Shown here one piece after another: positions 7,976 to 15,622 of a DNA stretch of 64,000 nt. The DNA is from Marivivens geojensis (lineage in GTDB: Bacteria; Pseudomonadota; Alphaproteobacteria; Rhodobacterales; Rhodobacteraceae): contig NZ_JALKCU010000001.1 of NCBI RefSeq assembly GCF_023540835.1, forward strand, positions 806,001-870,000, written 5' to 3'. Within the stretch, counting starts at the first letter, position 1. Every line of letters starts with the position of its first letter. Position numbers and translations under genes: made by a program. The notes beneath the pieces were generated by a model. It ran no database searches, was not told the DNA's origin, and saw nothing but the letters and a program-made list of their open reading frames with translations.

Positions 7976-8410
7976 TTACTTTTTCAGGCTGTCGCGGATT
8001 TCCATCAGAATATCCAACTCGGTCGGACCTGCAGGTGCCGCAGGCGCTTCGACGGCTTCTTCTTTTTTCGCGGTTGCGTCTTTGATGCGGTTCACTTGTT
8101 TGACCAGCATGAACACAACGAATGCGATGATCAGGAAGTTGATCACAGCCATCAGGAACGACCCGTAGGCAAAGACCGCAGCGCCTGCCTCGCGTGCCGC
8201 ATCAAGGCTGGCCCCAGCTGGAACATCGCCGCTCAGCACGACGTAGAGGTTAGAAAAGTCGATGCCGCCGATGATCAGACCGATGATAGGATTGATCAGG
8301 TCCGCAACGAGCGATGATACGATGGCCGTGAATGCGGCGCCGACGATGATACCAACGGCCATATCCATGACATTGCCTTTGGAGATAAAATCTTTGAATT
8401 CATTTAGCAT
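7976..8410 (-). CDS. mscL: Large-conductance mechanosensitive channel MscL
   Basis: A 144-residue inner-membrane channel that opens under osmotic downshock. The order is the N-terminal amphipathic helix [20 protein letters not shown] (quoted to 20), TM1 [20 protein letters not shown] (about 20-42), a periplasmic loop longer than that of E. coli, TM2 [19 protein letters not shown] (about 85-105), and a cytoplasmic bundle ending in [12 protein letters not shown]. All are standard MscL features. ATG 8410 is chosen because conserved sequence starts there; the upstream in-frame Met codon would add a non-conserved leader. Confidence 0.96.
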   Translation of the reverse strand: MLNEFKDFISKGNVMDMAVGIIVGAAFTAIVSSLVADLINPIIGLIIGGIDFSNLYVVLSGDVPAGASLDAAREAGAAVFAYGSFLMAVINFLIIAFVVFMLVKQVNRIKDATAKKEEAVEAPAAPAGPTELDILMEIRDSLKK

Positions 8411-8555
8411 TGTATGCCCCCAATTTTCGCTGCCCACGCATAGGTTGTTTTCCTGCGCGAGTGCGCACAGGTATATCCCACCTTGGGGATGTTTCTATGC
8501 ATATTTTTACAGTGTAAGGATGAGCCGTAGAATTTATTTACCATAGGGTATTCCA

Positions 8556-9251
8556 ATGGCCGATCTCTCTGATTTCCTCGTCACAAAACGCTGGCCCGCG
8601 CAAAATCCTGACATTCTGCAGGTTTATGCCTTCGGCACGCCCAATGGCCGTAAAGTCCCGATCGCGCTCGAAGAGATGGGGATCGAGTATGAATACCACT
8701 CCACGGGTGGTCTGTCGGATGACATCATGCGCAGCCCTGAATTTCTGTCGCTTAGCCCGAACAACAAAATCCCCGCGATCCTTGACCCGAATGGGCCTGA
8801 CGGAACCCCGCTCGGTCTGTTCGAGAGCGGCGCGATCCTGCAATACCTTGCAGAGAAGTCGGGCAAGTTCGCAGGCACCACGGCCTCCGAGAAGTTCACC
8901 GTTTATCAATGGCTGATGTGGCAGATGGGCGGCGCGGGTCCGATGTTTGGGCAGCTCGGCTTCTTCTACAAATTCGCCGGTGCAAAGATGGAAGACCCTA
9001 CTGCCCGTGACCGTTATATCACTGAAGCCAAACGTCTTTTGAACGTGCTGAATACGCAATTGAACAAACACGATTGGGTGGCTGGTGATTATTCGATTGC
9101 GGATATGGCAATCGTGCCGTGGCTCACCACGCTGGACTACTACGGTGCGCGTGATGTTCTGGGCTGGTCTGATTTCACCAACGTCGTGGACTACGAAAAA
9201 CGGTTTTACGACCGCCCAGCCGTTCAGCGCGCGCTAGAGCGTATGGCCTAA
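8556..9251 (+). CDS. Glutathione S-transferase, Nu-class-like (YghU/YfcG type)
   Basis: A 231-residue GST. The N-terminal thioredoxin-like domain has VYAFGTPNGRKVPIALEEMG and NNKIPAILDPNG, with FESGAILQYLAEKSGKF; the TPNG-K-V motif and ESGAIL are typical of the bacterial Nu class (YghU, YfcG), which show disulfide-bond reductase activity with glutathione. The C-terminal all-helical domain contains WLMWQMGGAGPMFGQLGFF and YSIADMAIVPW. It is a single gene whose 3' end overlaps the convergent GT2 gene by 4 bases. Confidence 0.92.
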   Translation: MADLSDFLVTKRWPAQNPDILQVYAFGTPNGRKVPIALEEMGIEYEYHSTGGLSDDIMRSPEFLSLSPNNKIPAILDPNGPDGTPLGLFESGAILQYLAEKSGKFAGTTASEKFTVYQWLMWQMGGAGPMFGQLGFFYKFAGAKMEDPTARDRYITEAKRLLNVLNTQLNKHDWVAGDYSIADMAIVPWLTTLDYYGARDVLGWSDFTNVVDYEKRFYDRPAVQRALERMA

Positions 9252-9928
9252 ACGACCCTCTGGCGGCGCATGCGATAGACCTGCGCTGCCAACCCCAACA
9301 GCCCGACAGTCTGCGCCATGTCGCGGATCATCTTTACGTCGCGCTTTAGACCTTCTGCCCAGCCGAACTTTGCCCCCTTGAGCGGGCTTTCCACCTCGGG
9401 CCAGAGCATGATGGCGATACGGGCGGATTGGCGGATCAGGAGGCTGTTCATAAACACCTCCAACCCGAACTTTGGCAGCGCCCGCATCGCATCGATCTGA
9501 TCGATCAGCAACCCGCGCGGCATCACCCGTTCACCCGAAATGTAATCAATGCCGATCCAGTGCCACGGTCGCGGCGCATTGGCCCGCAGGCTTATCGTGA
9601 TATCCGCCTTGCCCTGTTGAACAGGCGCGATGAGCGCGGTCAGGTGCGAGGCGTCCAGGCCCAACAAATCCGCATCCACGAACATCAGTGTGTCACCCGT
9701 CGCAGCCTCAATCCCGACGGTGACGGCCCATGTCTTGCCCTTGTTCTGGGGCAGTTCGATCAGGCGAACGCCGTCGATCCCCTTGACCACCTCCGCCGTG
9801 CCATCCGATGACCCGTCATCAACCACGATCACCTCATTGATCAGCGGATGACCGACGACTGACTGCAATACGGCCTCAATGCGGCTAGCCTCGTTATAGG
9901 CGGGGATGATGCAGCTGAGTTTAGTCAT
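9248..9928 (-). CDS. Family 2 glycosyltransferase
   Basis: A 226-residue GT-A fold glycosyltransferase: CIIPAYNEASRI, EVIVVDDGSSDGTAEVV (nucleotide binding) and the DXD-type FVDADLLGL near residue 93. It has a short C-terminal segment (TVGLLGLAAQVYRMRR) that may be a membrane-associating helix, but no multi-TM domain, so it resembles dolichyl-phosphate-mannose-synthase-like enzymes lacking the anchor. It is the last gene of a minus-strand operon with an LpxH/PlcP-like phosphoesterase, a GT21 glycosyltransferase and a DedA protein. That context points to lipid or lipid-linked sugar metabolism. The donor and acceptor are not deducible. Confidence 0.88.
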   Translation of the reverse strand: MTKLSCIIPAYNEASRIEAVLQSVVGHPLINEVIVVDDGSSDGTAEVVKGIDGVRLIELPQNKGKTWAVTVGIEAATGDTLMFVDADLLGLDASHLTALIAPVQQGKADITISLRANAPRPWHWIGIDYISGERVMPRGLLIDQIDAMRALPKFGLEVFMNSLLIRQSARIAIMLWPEVESPLKGAKFGWAEGLKRDVKMIRDMAQTVGLLGLAAQVYRMRRQRVV

Positions 9929-10500
9929 TCAGAGGCCTGTGATCTGCCGCGCAGATACCAAACAACAACGCCGACAGCGATGAGGGCTGCAAGGATCAAT
10001 GTGGCGCGGAAAATGTAATTATCGATGGTCGAATAGGCGTAGCCGAACATGTAGCCGATCACGACGAACAGCAACGTTTTCGGTAATGTCCCCAAGAGGT
10101 TCCAACCGAGGAATGCGCCAAACGGCATCTTGCCTGTGCCCGCAGCGAATAGCACCGCTGCCCCTGCCGAATGGGTGAGCTTCCCGATCAAAAGCGTCCG
10201 TCCGCCTGTGTCGCGAAAGTGATCCTTGAGCCCATTTCGGCGACTGCGGTTCAACCCCAGCCGCACCTGCCACCGACCAGGGAGCGTCTTTGGCGCCCAA
10301 CGGCCCAGCGCATAGATGCCTGCGTCACCGACCAGATCGCCCAGCACGCAAATCACATAGACCGCATAGAGGTTCAGCAACCCGAGCGACGCCATATAGG
10401 CCGCGATCACCGTCACAATCGGGCCTTCCAGAACCGTCACAGGCGCAAGCAGCCAAAGGCCATGCGCTTGAACAAGCGATTGGATCGTCGAGAGGTCCAT
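9925..10500 (-). CDS. DedA family membrane protein
   Basis: A 191-residue multi-pass protein of the DedA/SNARE-associated family. It begins with hydrophobic segment VTVLEGPIVTVIAAYMASLG, followed by the family motif GDLVGDAGIYALGRW, the F-R-D-TGGRTLLIGKLTHSAGAAVLFAAG segment (the Arg here is typical) and a C-terminal TM near 165-185. DedA proteins include flippases for undecaprenyl phosphate and phosphatidylethanolamine. The start follows the GT21 stop by 2 bases, and its stop overlaps the GT2 start by 4, so it is embedded in an operon for lipid modification. It may move the lipid made or used by its neighbours (inference). Confidence 0.9.
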   Translation of the reverse strand: MDLSTIQSLVQAHGLWLLAPVTVLEGPIVTVIAAYMASLGLLNLYAVYVICVLGDLVGDAGIYALGRWAPKTLPGRWQVRLGLNRSRRNGLKDHFRDTGGRTLLIGKLTHSAGAAVLFAAGTGKMPFGAFLGWNLLGTLPKTLLFVVIGYMFGYAYSTIDNYIFRATLILAALIAVGVVVWYLRGRSQASE

Positions 10501-10502
10501 TC

Positions 10503-11642
10503 TTAGCTTTCGGTCGTTGTGCCCACGGCGTCCGAGGACATCGAGTTACCGCGCCATTCGAACCCTTTTCCGCGCCATCCCGCTACCCAAAGGGCAGGGA
10601 TCATCGCGTCGCGCATAATCCACGTCGCGATGTCGCGTGGTTTCGCGGGCCATCCCGCACGGCGGGCCAAGAGATATTCGAGGCCGAACCACAGGATCGG
10701 CAGGGCCAAGAGGCTCGCCCAATTCAGGGTGCCGCTAAGGGTCAGGAACAGCGTCAAAAGCATCGGCACCGCAATCCCCGATAGGACCTCAGCGGCGTAG
10801 AGGGCAGGGAACCCCATGCGGCGCACCTTGGCCCAGCGAACCTGACGGTTCCAAACGCTTTGCCAATCACGGGACCCGATGGGCTGGGGTAGGAGGTTGC
10901 CCAAGAGACGGACTTTTAGACCAGCTTTGCGGACAACTTTGGTTGATGCGACGTCTTCGGCCATGTCACGACTCAAGGCGATCAGCCCGCCCGCGTTTTC
11001 CAGAATATCCCGACGCCAGAACAGCATTTTGCCCTGAGCGTAACCATTGCCGAACACATCGGACGAGAGCTGCCAGCGGCCTTGATAGGTGTTGAGGAAC
11101 GCGGCCTCCAGATCGCCCCACAGGTTCGTCGCGCGGATGCCAGACGGGGGCGAGGTGACAAGGCCCGTGCCTTCGGTCCAGCGGGAAAAGAGGCGCTGGA
11201 TATAGTCATGTGGCAACAACACATTGCTATCGGCCATCAAGATGTAATCATGTTCTGCCGCTGCCCAACCTTTGACGAGGTTATTCAGCTTTGGATTGCC
11301 CGACAGGCGGTCATCACCGACCAAGAGCGTCGCGTTGACCTCGGGGTGCGCTTCGATCAACCGATTGACCAGCGGAACCACGGGGTCATTGGCGTCAGAG
11401 CAGCAAAAGATGATCTGGAGCGGGCCGCGATAGCTCGACCGGAATGTGGTGCGGAGCGTGTCTTCAAGGTTGTTCTCCAACCCACATACTGGCCGCAGCA
11501 CCGTCACGCCTGGAGTTCCCGAGATCACGGATTTCTGGAGCGGGCGTTCCGTCGCCCAAAGTGCTGCGCCAACGGACGCAACCTGCAACGCCGATGTCGC
11601 GCCCAAAAGGCCGACCGCCAGTCCTGTCAGAATATCGGTCAT
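10503..11642 (-). CDS. GT21-type lipid glycosyltransferase (ceramide/diacylglycerol glucosyltransferase-like)
   Basis: A 379-residue membrane glycosyltransferase. The N-terminal TM is near residues 5-28, then VTVLRPVCGLENNLEDTLRT (the KPL-G-D region of GT21), LMADSNVLLPHDYI (DXD/D1-D2 equivalent), SRDMAEDVASTKVVRKAG (D3) and SVWNRQVRWAKVRR, the (Q/R)XXRW motif of ceramide glucosyltransferases. TMs lie at about 280-330. Alphaproteobacterial GT21 proteins include glucosylceramide synthases and processive glycosyl-diacylglycerol synthases; sequence alone does not separate them. Its start overlaps the upstream phosphoesterase stop by 4 bases. That pairing favours a glycolipid made from the dephosphorylated lipid (inference). 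Confidence 0.85.
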   Translation of the reverse strand: MTDILTGLAVGLLGATSALQVASVGAALWATERPLQKSVISGTPGVTVLRPVCGLENNLEDTLRTTFRSSYRGPLQIIFCCSDANDPVVPLVNRLIEAHPEVNATLLVGDDRLSGNPKLNNLVKGWAAAEHDYILMADSNVLLPHDYIQRLFSRWTEGTGLVTSPPSGIRATNLWGDLEAAFLNTYQGRWQLSSDVFGNGYAQGKMLFWRRDILENAGGLIALSRDMAEDVASTKVVRKAGLKVRLLGNLLPQPIGSRDWQSVWNRQVRWAKVRRMGFPALYAAEVLSGIAVPMLLTLFLTLSGTLNWASLLALPILWFGLEYLLARRAGWPAKPRDIATWIMRDAMIPALWVAGWRGKGFEWRGNSMSSDAVGTTTES

Positions 11643-12556
11643 GCGCGGGCCGTGACTGAAGCATCGCTGCGCGTTGCAGCCCGTGCCTCTTTGCGGGCCA
11701 GTGCGCTGTGTGCCGACCAATCAAGCATCATTAACTGACCGCTGGCCGTCTCAGCAAGAGCGGTGCAGTTTTCAGTCCAATCGCCGCAGTTCGCATAGAT
11801 GATACCGTGATCATCGTGCAGCGCAGATTGGTGGAAGTGCCCACAGACGATGCCGTCGGCTTCATGCGTTCGCGCCAGATCGGCCAGACGGATTTGGAAC
11901 GATTCATTGGCGCGTACCATACGGTTCCCAAAGGCGACCAAACGATCAACCCCGCACCAGTCTTCGCGCCCAAAGGCAGTCAGGCCACGGTTCACCAGCA
12001 ATTGCACGCCGCGCAGTAGGTTTTCGGCATGAGCGCCAAGTTTCGACAACACAGGCGCCTTACGTTCGAACAGGTCGACGCAGTCGCCGTGAATGACGAG
12101 GAACTTCGTGCCGTTCGATGTGGTGTGATAAACGTAGTCAGCAACAGTTAGGTTGCCAAAGTATTCGCCAAAGTAATGACGGAAGAATTCATCGTGGTTG
12201 CCGGGGGTGTAAACGATCCGCACGCCAGACCGCATCCGATCCAGCAGCAGGTTCACGATCTTATGGTGAACAGGTTTCCAGTTCGACCCAATCGGCCGCC
12301 AGATATCAAAAATATCACCAACCAAGTAAATCGTATCAGCAACGTGGCATTCGAGGAACGACAGCAGGGCGTCCGCTTGGCAGCTATGGGCCCCTAGGTG
12401 CATGTCCGAAATAAAAAGCGATGGAAAATAGCGTTGGCCGGGTTGGATGCGCTTTGGCGTCTGGTCTTTGGTCGCGATGGTGCCCAGCACCTCTTTGACC
12501 AGATCAGCCGGAAATCCTGCAAAAGCGTCAAAGCCGTTCGTCGAATGTTTTGTCAT
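11639..12556 (-). CDS. LpxH/PlcP-type metallophosphoesterase (candidate phospholipase C of lipid remodelling)
   Basis: A 305-residue calcineurin-like phosphoesterase annotated generically as UDP-2,3-diacylglucosamine diphosphatase. Metal-site motifs: FISDMHLGAHSC (about residue 49), YLVGDIFDIW (about 78), TPGNHDEF (about 116), VIHGDCVD (about 151) and VCGHFHQ (about 247). Alphaproteobacteria generally use LpxI in lipid A synthesis, and LpxH-like paralogues characterised in Sinorhizobium (PlcP) cleave phospholipids under phosphate starvation. It is first in the operon with GT21, DedA and GT2 genes. ATG 12556 is chosen because the upstream reading to 12751 enters the intergenic terminator. The PlcP role is inferred; the family is firm. 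Confidence 0.85.
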   Translation of the reverse strand: MTKHSTNGFDAFAGFPADLVKEVLGTIATKDQTPKRIQPGQRYFPSLFISDMHLGAHSCQADALLSFLECHVADTIYLVGDIFDIWRPIGSNWKPVHHKIVNLLLDRMRSGVRIVYTPGNHDEFFRHYFGEYFGNLTVADYVYHTTSNGTKFLVIHGDCVDLFERKAPVLSKLGAHAENLLRGVQLLVNRGLTAFGREDWCGVDRLVAFGNRMVRANESFQIRLADLARTHEADGIVCGHFHQSALHDDHGIIYANCGDWTENCTALAETASGQLMMLDWSAHSALARKEARAATRSDASVTARA

Positions 12557-12579
12557 AGTACGACGCCCCAAGTGTCGAA

Positions 12580-12614
12580 AATATACCCAGACGCTTAAAT
12601 GGCTAATGTGACAG
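12580..12614 (-). promoter_or_regulatory. Possible promoter and Pho-like half-site of the lipid operon
   Basis: On the minus strand a CTGTCAC half-site (12608-12614) matches the PhoB-box repeat unit. Some 22 bp downstream is a TATATT element (about 12581-12587), near 25 bp before the gene start. Only one half-site is convincing; the position expected for the second repeat (11 bp away) does not match, so the Pho assignment is weak. Confidence 0.25.
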
Positions 12615-12710
12615 CTACGTTTCGATGAGCTGGAAAAACATCTGCAGACTGAAATTTCTCTAATCTGCACAATGAAACGCCGATCCCTGTCGTTTCCGTC
12701 GAAAATTATA

Positions 12711-12744
12711 CAAAAAAGTAAGGCCGCACCTTTCGGTACGGCCT
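12711..12744 (-). terminator. Terminator of rpe
   Basis: Read on the minus strand, a stem AGGCCG(T)ACC / GGT(G)CGGCCT with a GAAA loop and one internal mismatch is followed by TACTTTTTTG, shortly after the rpe stop. Confidence 0.85.
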
Positions 12745-12769
12745 CTGTCATTCAACGTGGGTTTTGGTA

Positions 12770-13459
12770 TCAGAGCGCGGCGTTTGCAGCTGCGCGAATG
12801 GCGCGAATGTTATCGCCGTAAACTTCTGGTGCGTGGACAGAACCACCTTTGAACACCGCCGACCCAGCAACGAGCGAATCCGCACCCGCAGCAGCCACCA
12901 GCGGCGCAGTGTTCACATCAACGCCGCCATCGACCTGAATGTGGATCTCACGGTCACCGATCATCTGACGGACTTTGCGGACTTTCTCGACGCCCGAATG
13001 GATGAACTTCTGACCGCCAAAACCTGGGTTAACGGTCATCACCAAAACCATGTCGACCATGTCCAAAAGATATTCGACCGCCTCAGCAGGGGTCGCAGGG
13101 TTCAGCGCCACGCCAGCCTTAACGCCTTGGGCCTTAATCGCCTGAATGGTGCGGTGAATATGCGGGCCAGCCTCGATGTGTGCGGTGATCATATCGGCAC
13201 CCGCTTCGGCATAGGCTTCGATATAGGGATCGACGGGCGCGATCATCAGGTGCACGTCCATGAACGTCTTCACATGCGGGCGGAACGCTTTGACGGCAGG
13301 CGGGCCAAAGGTCAGGTTCGGGACAAAGTGACCATCCATCACGTCCACATGAACCCAGTCAGCGCCCTGCGCTTCGATGGCCTGAATTTCCTGTCCGAAA
13401 TTTGCGAAATCGGCAGAGAGAATCGACGGTGCGATCTTGATCGAGCGGTCAAACGACAT
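12770..13459 (-). CDS. rpe: Ribulose-phosphate 3-epimerase
   Basis: A 229-residue TIM-barrel enzyme interconverting ribulose-5-phosphate and xylulose-5-phosphate in the pentose phosphate pathway. Diagnostic segments: [34 protein letters not shown] (metal-binding His and Asp), [19 protein letters not shown] and [11 protein letters not shown], with the phosphate-binding AGSAVF at the end. Length matches the family. ATG 13459 begins the conserved N-terminus; the longer in-frame start (13519) adds an unrelated Arg-rich leader. It appears monocistronic. Confidence 0.97.
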   Translation of the reverse strand: MSFDRSIKIAPSILSADFANFGQEIQAIEAQGADWVHVDVMDGHFVPNLTFGPPAVKAFRPHVKTFMDVHLMIAPVDPYIEAYAEAGADMITAHIEAGPHIHRTIQAIKAQGVKAGVALNPATPAEAVEYLLDMVDMVLVMTVNPGFGGQKFIHSGVEKVRKVRQMIGDREIHIQVDGGVDVNTAPLVAAAGADSLVAGSAVFKGGSVHAPEVYGDNIRAIRAAANAAL

Positions 13460-13584
13460 TGGAGTGCTTTCTTTTGCGGCAACGGGCAGGGTTCTAGCGC
13501 GGAAAACGCGCAAGGTCACGCCTTCTTTGCAGGCGCGGCATCATAGCCAAAGACCTGTTACAACGACTGTGTTAAACTGCGGGT

Positions 13585-14433
13585 ATGAATGTGATTGTGC
13601 TTCGCCATAAAGAGTTCCTGCCAGCCGATTTGGCGTGCCAATTGTCACGCGCCATGCTGACGAGCCAGCGCCCCACGGCGCTGCACACCCATGATTTTCC
13701 CGAACTGATCTGGGTGCAAAACGGTCGTATCCGTGAATATGGACCCAATGGGCATACCGATCACAAAGAGGGCACGCTCTTGTTTGTGCGGCCCACCCAT
13801 GCCCACGCCCTTCAGGGTAAGGGCGAGGACGCGATGGTCGTGTCGATCGCCTTTGACCCAAAGGTGATTGAGGCGATCGGGCAGCAATATCCGCAGGTCG
13901 CTAACCGTTTCTTTTGGGGGAACTCTGAACGGCCAGAAACCTACACCCGCGACATGCAGCAGATGGCAGACCTTAACCGCGCTGCCGTGCGGCTCGAGCG
14001 TCGCAATGGCACCGCACTCGATGCAACGGCGTTTCTCTTGCCGCTCTTATCCGAATTGATCGACGAAACCGTTTCGCTCGCTGCTGGTGCGCCGCGCTGG
14101 CTGGCTGACGCCTGCGCCGCCGCCCGCAATCCCGACGTGTTCCGGGATGGGGCCGCTGGCTTCGTGCGGGTCACAGGCCGCGCCCATGCCCACGTCAGCC
14201 GCACCGCGCGTCAGTTTTTGGGGCAGAGCCCGTCCGAATACGTCAACGGCATCCGTATGGACTATGCAGGGCGGCAATTGATCGGATCAACCGATAGCTT
14301 GGCCGAGATCGCGGCCGACTGTGGCATCCCCAACCTATCCCACTTCCACAAACTCTTCCTCGCCCACCACGGCATGACCCCCGCCCAATTCCGGAAAACC
14401 CGCCAACGCAACACGGTCCAACCTGTTTTGTGA
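13585..14433 (+). CDS. AraC-family transcriptional regulator with N-terminal cupin
   Basis: A 282-residue regulator. The N-terminal sensing domain is cupin-like (HTHDFPELIWVQNGRI, then FVRPTHAHALQG, about residues 33-80). The C-terminal double helix-turn-helix spans about 180-275: FVRVTGRAHAHVSRTARQFL, then SLAEIAADCGIPNLSHFHKLF and GMTPAQFRKTRQ. This layout resembles sugar-responsive ChbR/RhaR-type activators. No target gene is adjacent on either side, so the regulon is unknown. It is divergent from rpe over 125 bp. Confidence 0.9.
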   Translation: MNVIVLRHKEFLPADLACQLSRAMLTSQRPTALHTHDFPELIWVQNGRIREYGPNGHTDHKEGTLLFVRPTHAHALQGKGEDAMVVSIAFDPKVIEAIGQQYPQVANRFFWGNSERPETYTRDMQQMADLNRAAVRLERRNGTALDATAFLLPLLSELIDETVSLAAGAPRWLADACAAARNPDVFRDGAAGFVRVTGRAHAHVSRTARQFLGQSPSEYVNGIRMDYAGRQLIGSTDSLAEIAADCGIPNLSHFHKLFLAHHGMTPAQFRKTRQRNTVQPVL

Positions 14434-14468
14434 GGTGGGGCGCCGCGTGATCGGGCGGTGTGAGAGGG

Positions 14469-14636
14469 TTAGCAGGTCATTCCTGCGTCCTTGCCTCGAT
14501 GCACAGTGACGAACTCTGATGCGGGATCGTCTGGGTTGGTAAACCGATGGCCATGTATTGGACGATTCCCTCGCACGATAATTTTTGATGCTTGGAGTGC
14601 GCGGCGAACCCGTTTCAGTTGGTCAACGACATTCAA
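14469..14636 (-). other. Possible small ORF or gene remnant (55 codons, TTG start)
   Basis: An open frame of 55 codons beginning at TTG 14636 encodes LNVVDQLKRVRRALQASKII and later NRPIHGHRFTNPDDPASEF and VTVHRGKDAGMTC (quoted in parts). The amino-acid pattern looks protein-like rather than random. The frame continues upstream, without another stop, to the stop codon of the DUF1523 gene, so it may be the 3' remnant of a broken gene or a readthrough tail. Rare codons (CGA, ATA, GGG) differ from the neighbours. I do not recognise a family. This otherwise gene-free stretch (14434-14666) holds nothing else that I can name. Confidence 0.25.
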
Positions 14637-14666
14637 TAGCTTGCGTCGCTTCCAGCACTCACGCCC

Positions 14667-15347
14667 TCACTTCCCGCGCAAGCTTCCGAACCAGCGTTTG
14701 AGGCGGGACTGGCGTTCGGCGACGCCTGCTTCGACGCGGTCCCATTCATCGCCGACTTTGTCCAAGGTCGGGTCCAGTGCCCGTTCGCGGAATTGCAGCC
14801 AGACGGCGCGTAGGAACAGGATGCCTGCCATCAGCGCGATAAAGAACATGATGTTGAACCAAGGGATGATGGTCATGTTCGGATCGTCGATACGCTTGAT
14901 CGAAATCGCGTTCGGGAACACGGTAAAGAAACGGTTCCGCCAGCCGTAGTGCGTGATGCTCACCCACTTTGGTGCTTCGGCGGTCGACGTGTTCTCTTGG
15001 GCCTCACCCTGCAGGTCGCGGCTGTCGAATTTGAAATAAGGCGGCCAGATCCAGCCCGTATCTTCGTTGCGGTAGATCATCACGTCGTTGGCTTCGGCGC
15101 CACGGATGAGGCCGAACAGATAGGTCGGGCGACGCATTACGCTGATGAACTGCACATCGCGGGTCGCGCCATCAACGTTGCCGCTCTCGGCCTGCGCAAA
15201 GAAAATGCGGTTCACAGAGCTAAAGTCCTGACGGATCACCTCGGTGCCTGTGATGCGGGCGATGTCGTGTTGGGGCAGGACGTAATGCAGGAACATGCCC
15301 GCAAACAAAATCACGATGACCCGAACGCCGGTTTTCAGTTTTTGCAT
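14667..15347 (-). CDS. DUF1523 family membrane protein (gene 7 of AAA+ operon)
   Basis: A 226-residue protein I recognise as DUF1523. An N-terminal TM (about residues 8-27, VIVILFAGMFLHYVLPQHDI) leads to a periplasmic domain with the family blocks VEFI-like RDVQFISVMRRP, YRNEDTGWIWPPYFKFDS and WVSITHYGWRNRFFTVFPNAI. A second TM (about 165-185) and a charged cytoplasmic tail follow. Function is unknown. It is last in a seven-gene minus-strand operon centred on an AAA+ ATPase, 7 bp after the preceding small membrane protein. The tail of about 40 residues (RALDPTLDKVGDEWDRVEAG) could contact the soluble components. Confidence 0.85.
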   Translation of the reverse strand: MQKLKTGVRVIVILFAGMFLHYVLPQHDIARITGTEVIRQDFSSVNRIFFAQAESGNVDGATRDVQFISVMRRPTYLFGLIRGAEANDVMIYRNEDTGWIWPPYFKFDSRDLQGEAQENTSTAEAPKWVSITHYGWRNRFFTVFPNAISIKRIDDPNMTIIPWFNIMFFIALMAGILFLRAVWLQFRERALDPTLDKVGDEWDRVEAGVAERQSRLKRWFGSLRGK

Positions 15348-15354
15348 CTCAGCC

Positions 15355-15621
15355 TCAATTCGTCAGATATAAAATTGCCGTCACCAAAACGACGGGCACA
15401 ACATAGACCAGCACGATCAGCTTTTTGCGAAACCCGTGCTCGTATTCGACCATGCCGTTCTCGATATAGGCGGTACGGGCGTCGCTATCACCCCCTTGAT
15501 GATCCTCGGCCCATTGTTTCTCTAGTTTTTCGCGACGGACAGAGCGCGAATAGACCGAGATCATGAAATACAGCAGGGTCGTGATGACGAACCAGACCAC
15601 CAGCATATAGAGAAATTTCAT
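15355..15621 (-). CDS. Small two-TM membrane protein (gene 6 of AAA+ operon)
   Basis: An 88-residue unknown protein with two hydrophobic helices, at about residues 3-24 (FLYMLVVWFVITTLLYFMIS) and 66-86 (KKLIVLVYVVPVVLVTAILY), separated by a charged 40-residue loop rich in Arg, Lys, Glu and Asp. Both termini are probably on the same side. It starts 1 base after the stop of the 448-residue soluble protein and is followed 7 bp later by the DUF1523 gene, so it is a translationally coupled operon member. No family is recognised. Confidence 0.75.
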   Translation of the reverse strand: MKFLYMLVVWFVITTLLYFMISVYSRSVRREKLEKQWAEDHQGGDSDARTAYIENGMVEYEHGFRKKLIVLVYVVPVVLVTAILYLTN

Positions 15622-15622
15622 C

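Noticed and set aside
8450-8475. Near-palindrome upstream of mscL
   Set aside because: The arms contain mismatches, and the short GC-rich match is of the kind expected by chance in this composition.
12764-13546. Plus-strand frame antisense to rpe
   Set aside because: Shadow of a clear epimerase gene; no domain pattern.
14491-14949. 152-codon plus-strand frame overlapping the DUF1523 gene
   Set aside because: Its later half is antisense to DUF1523. The first part lies in the gene-poor stretch but has no ribosome site and no protein-like pattern.
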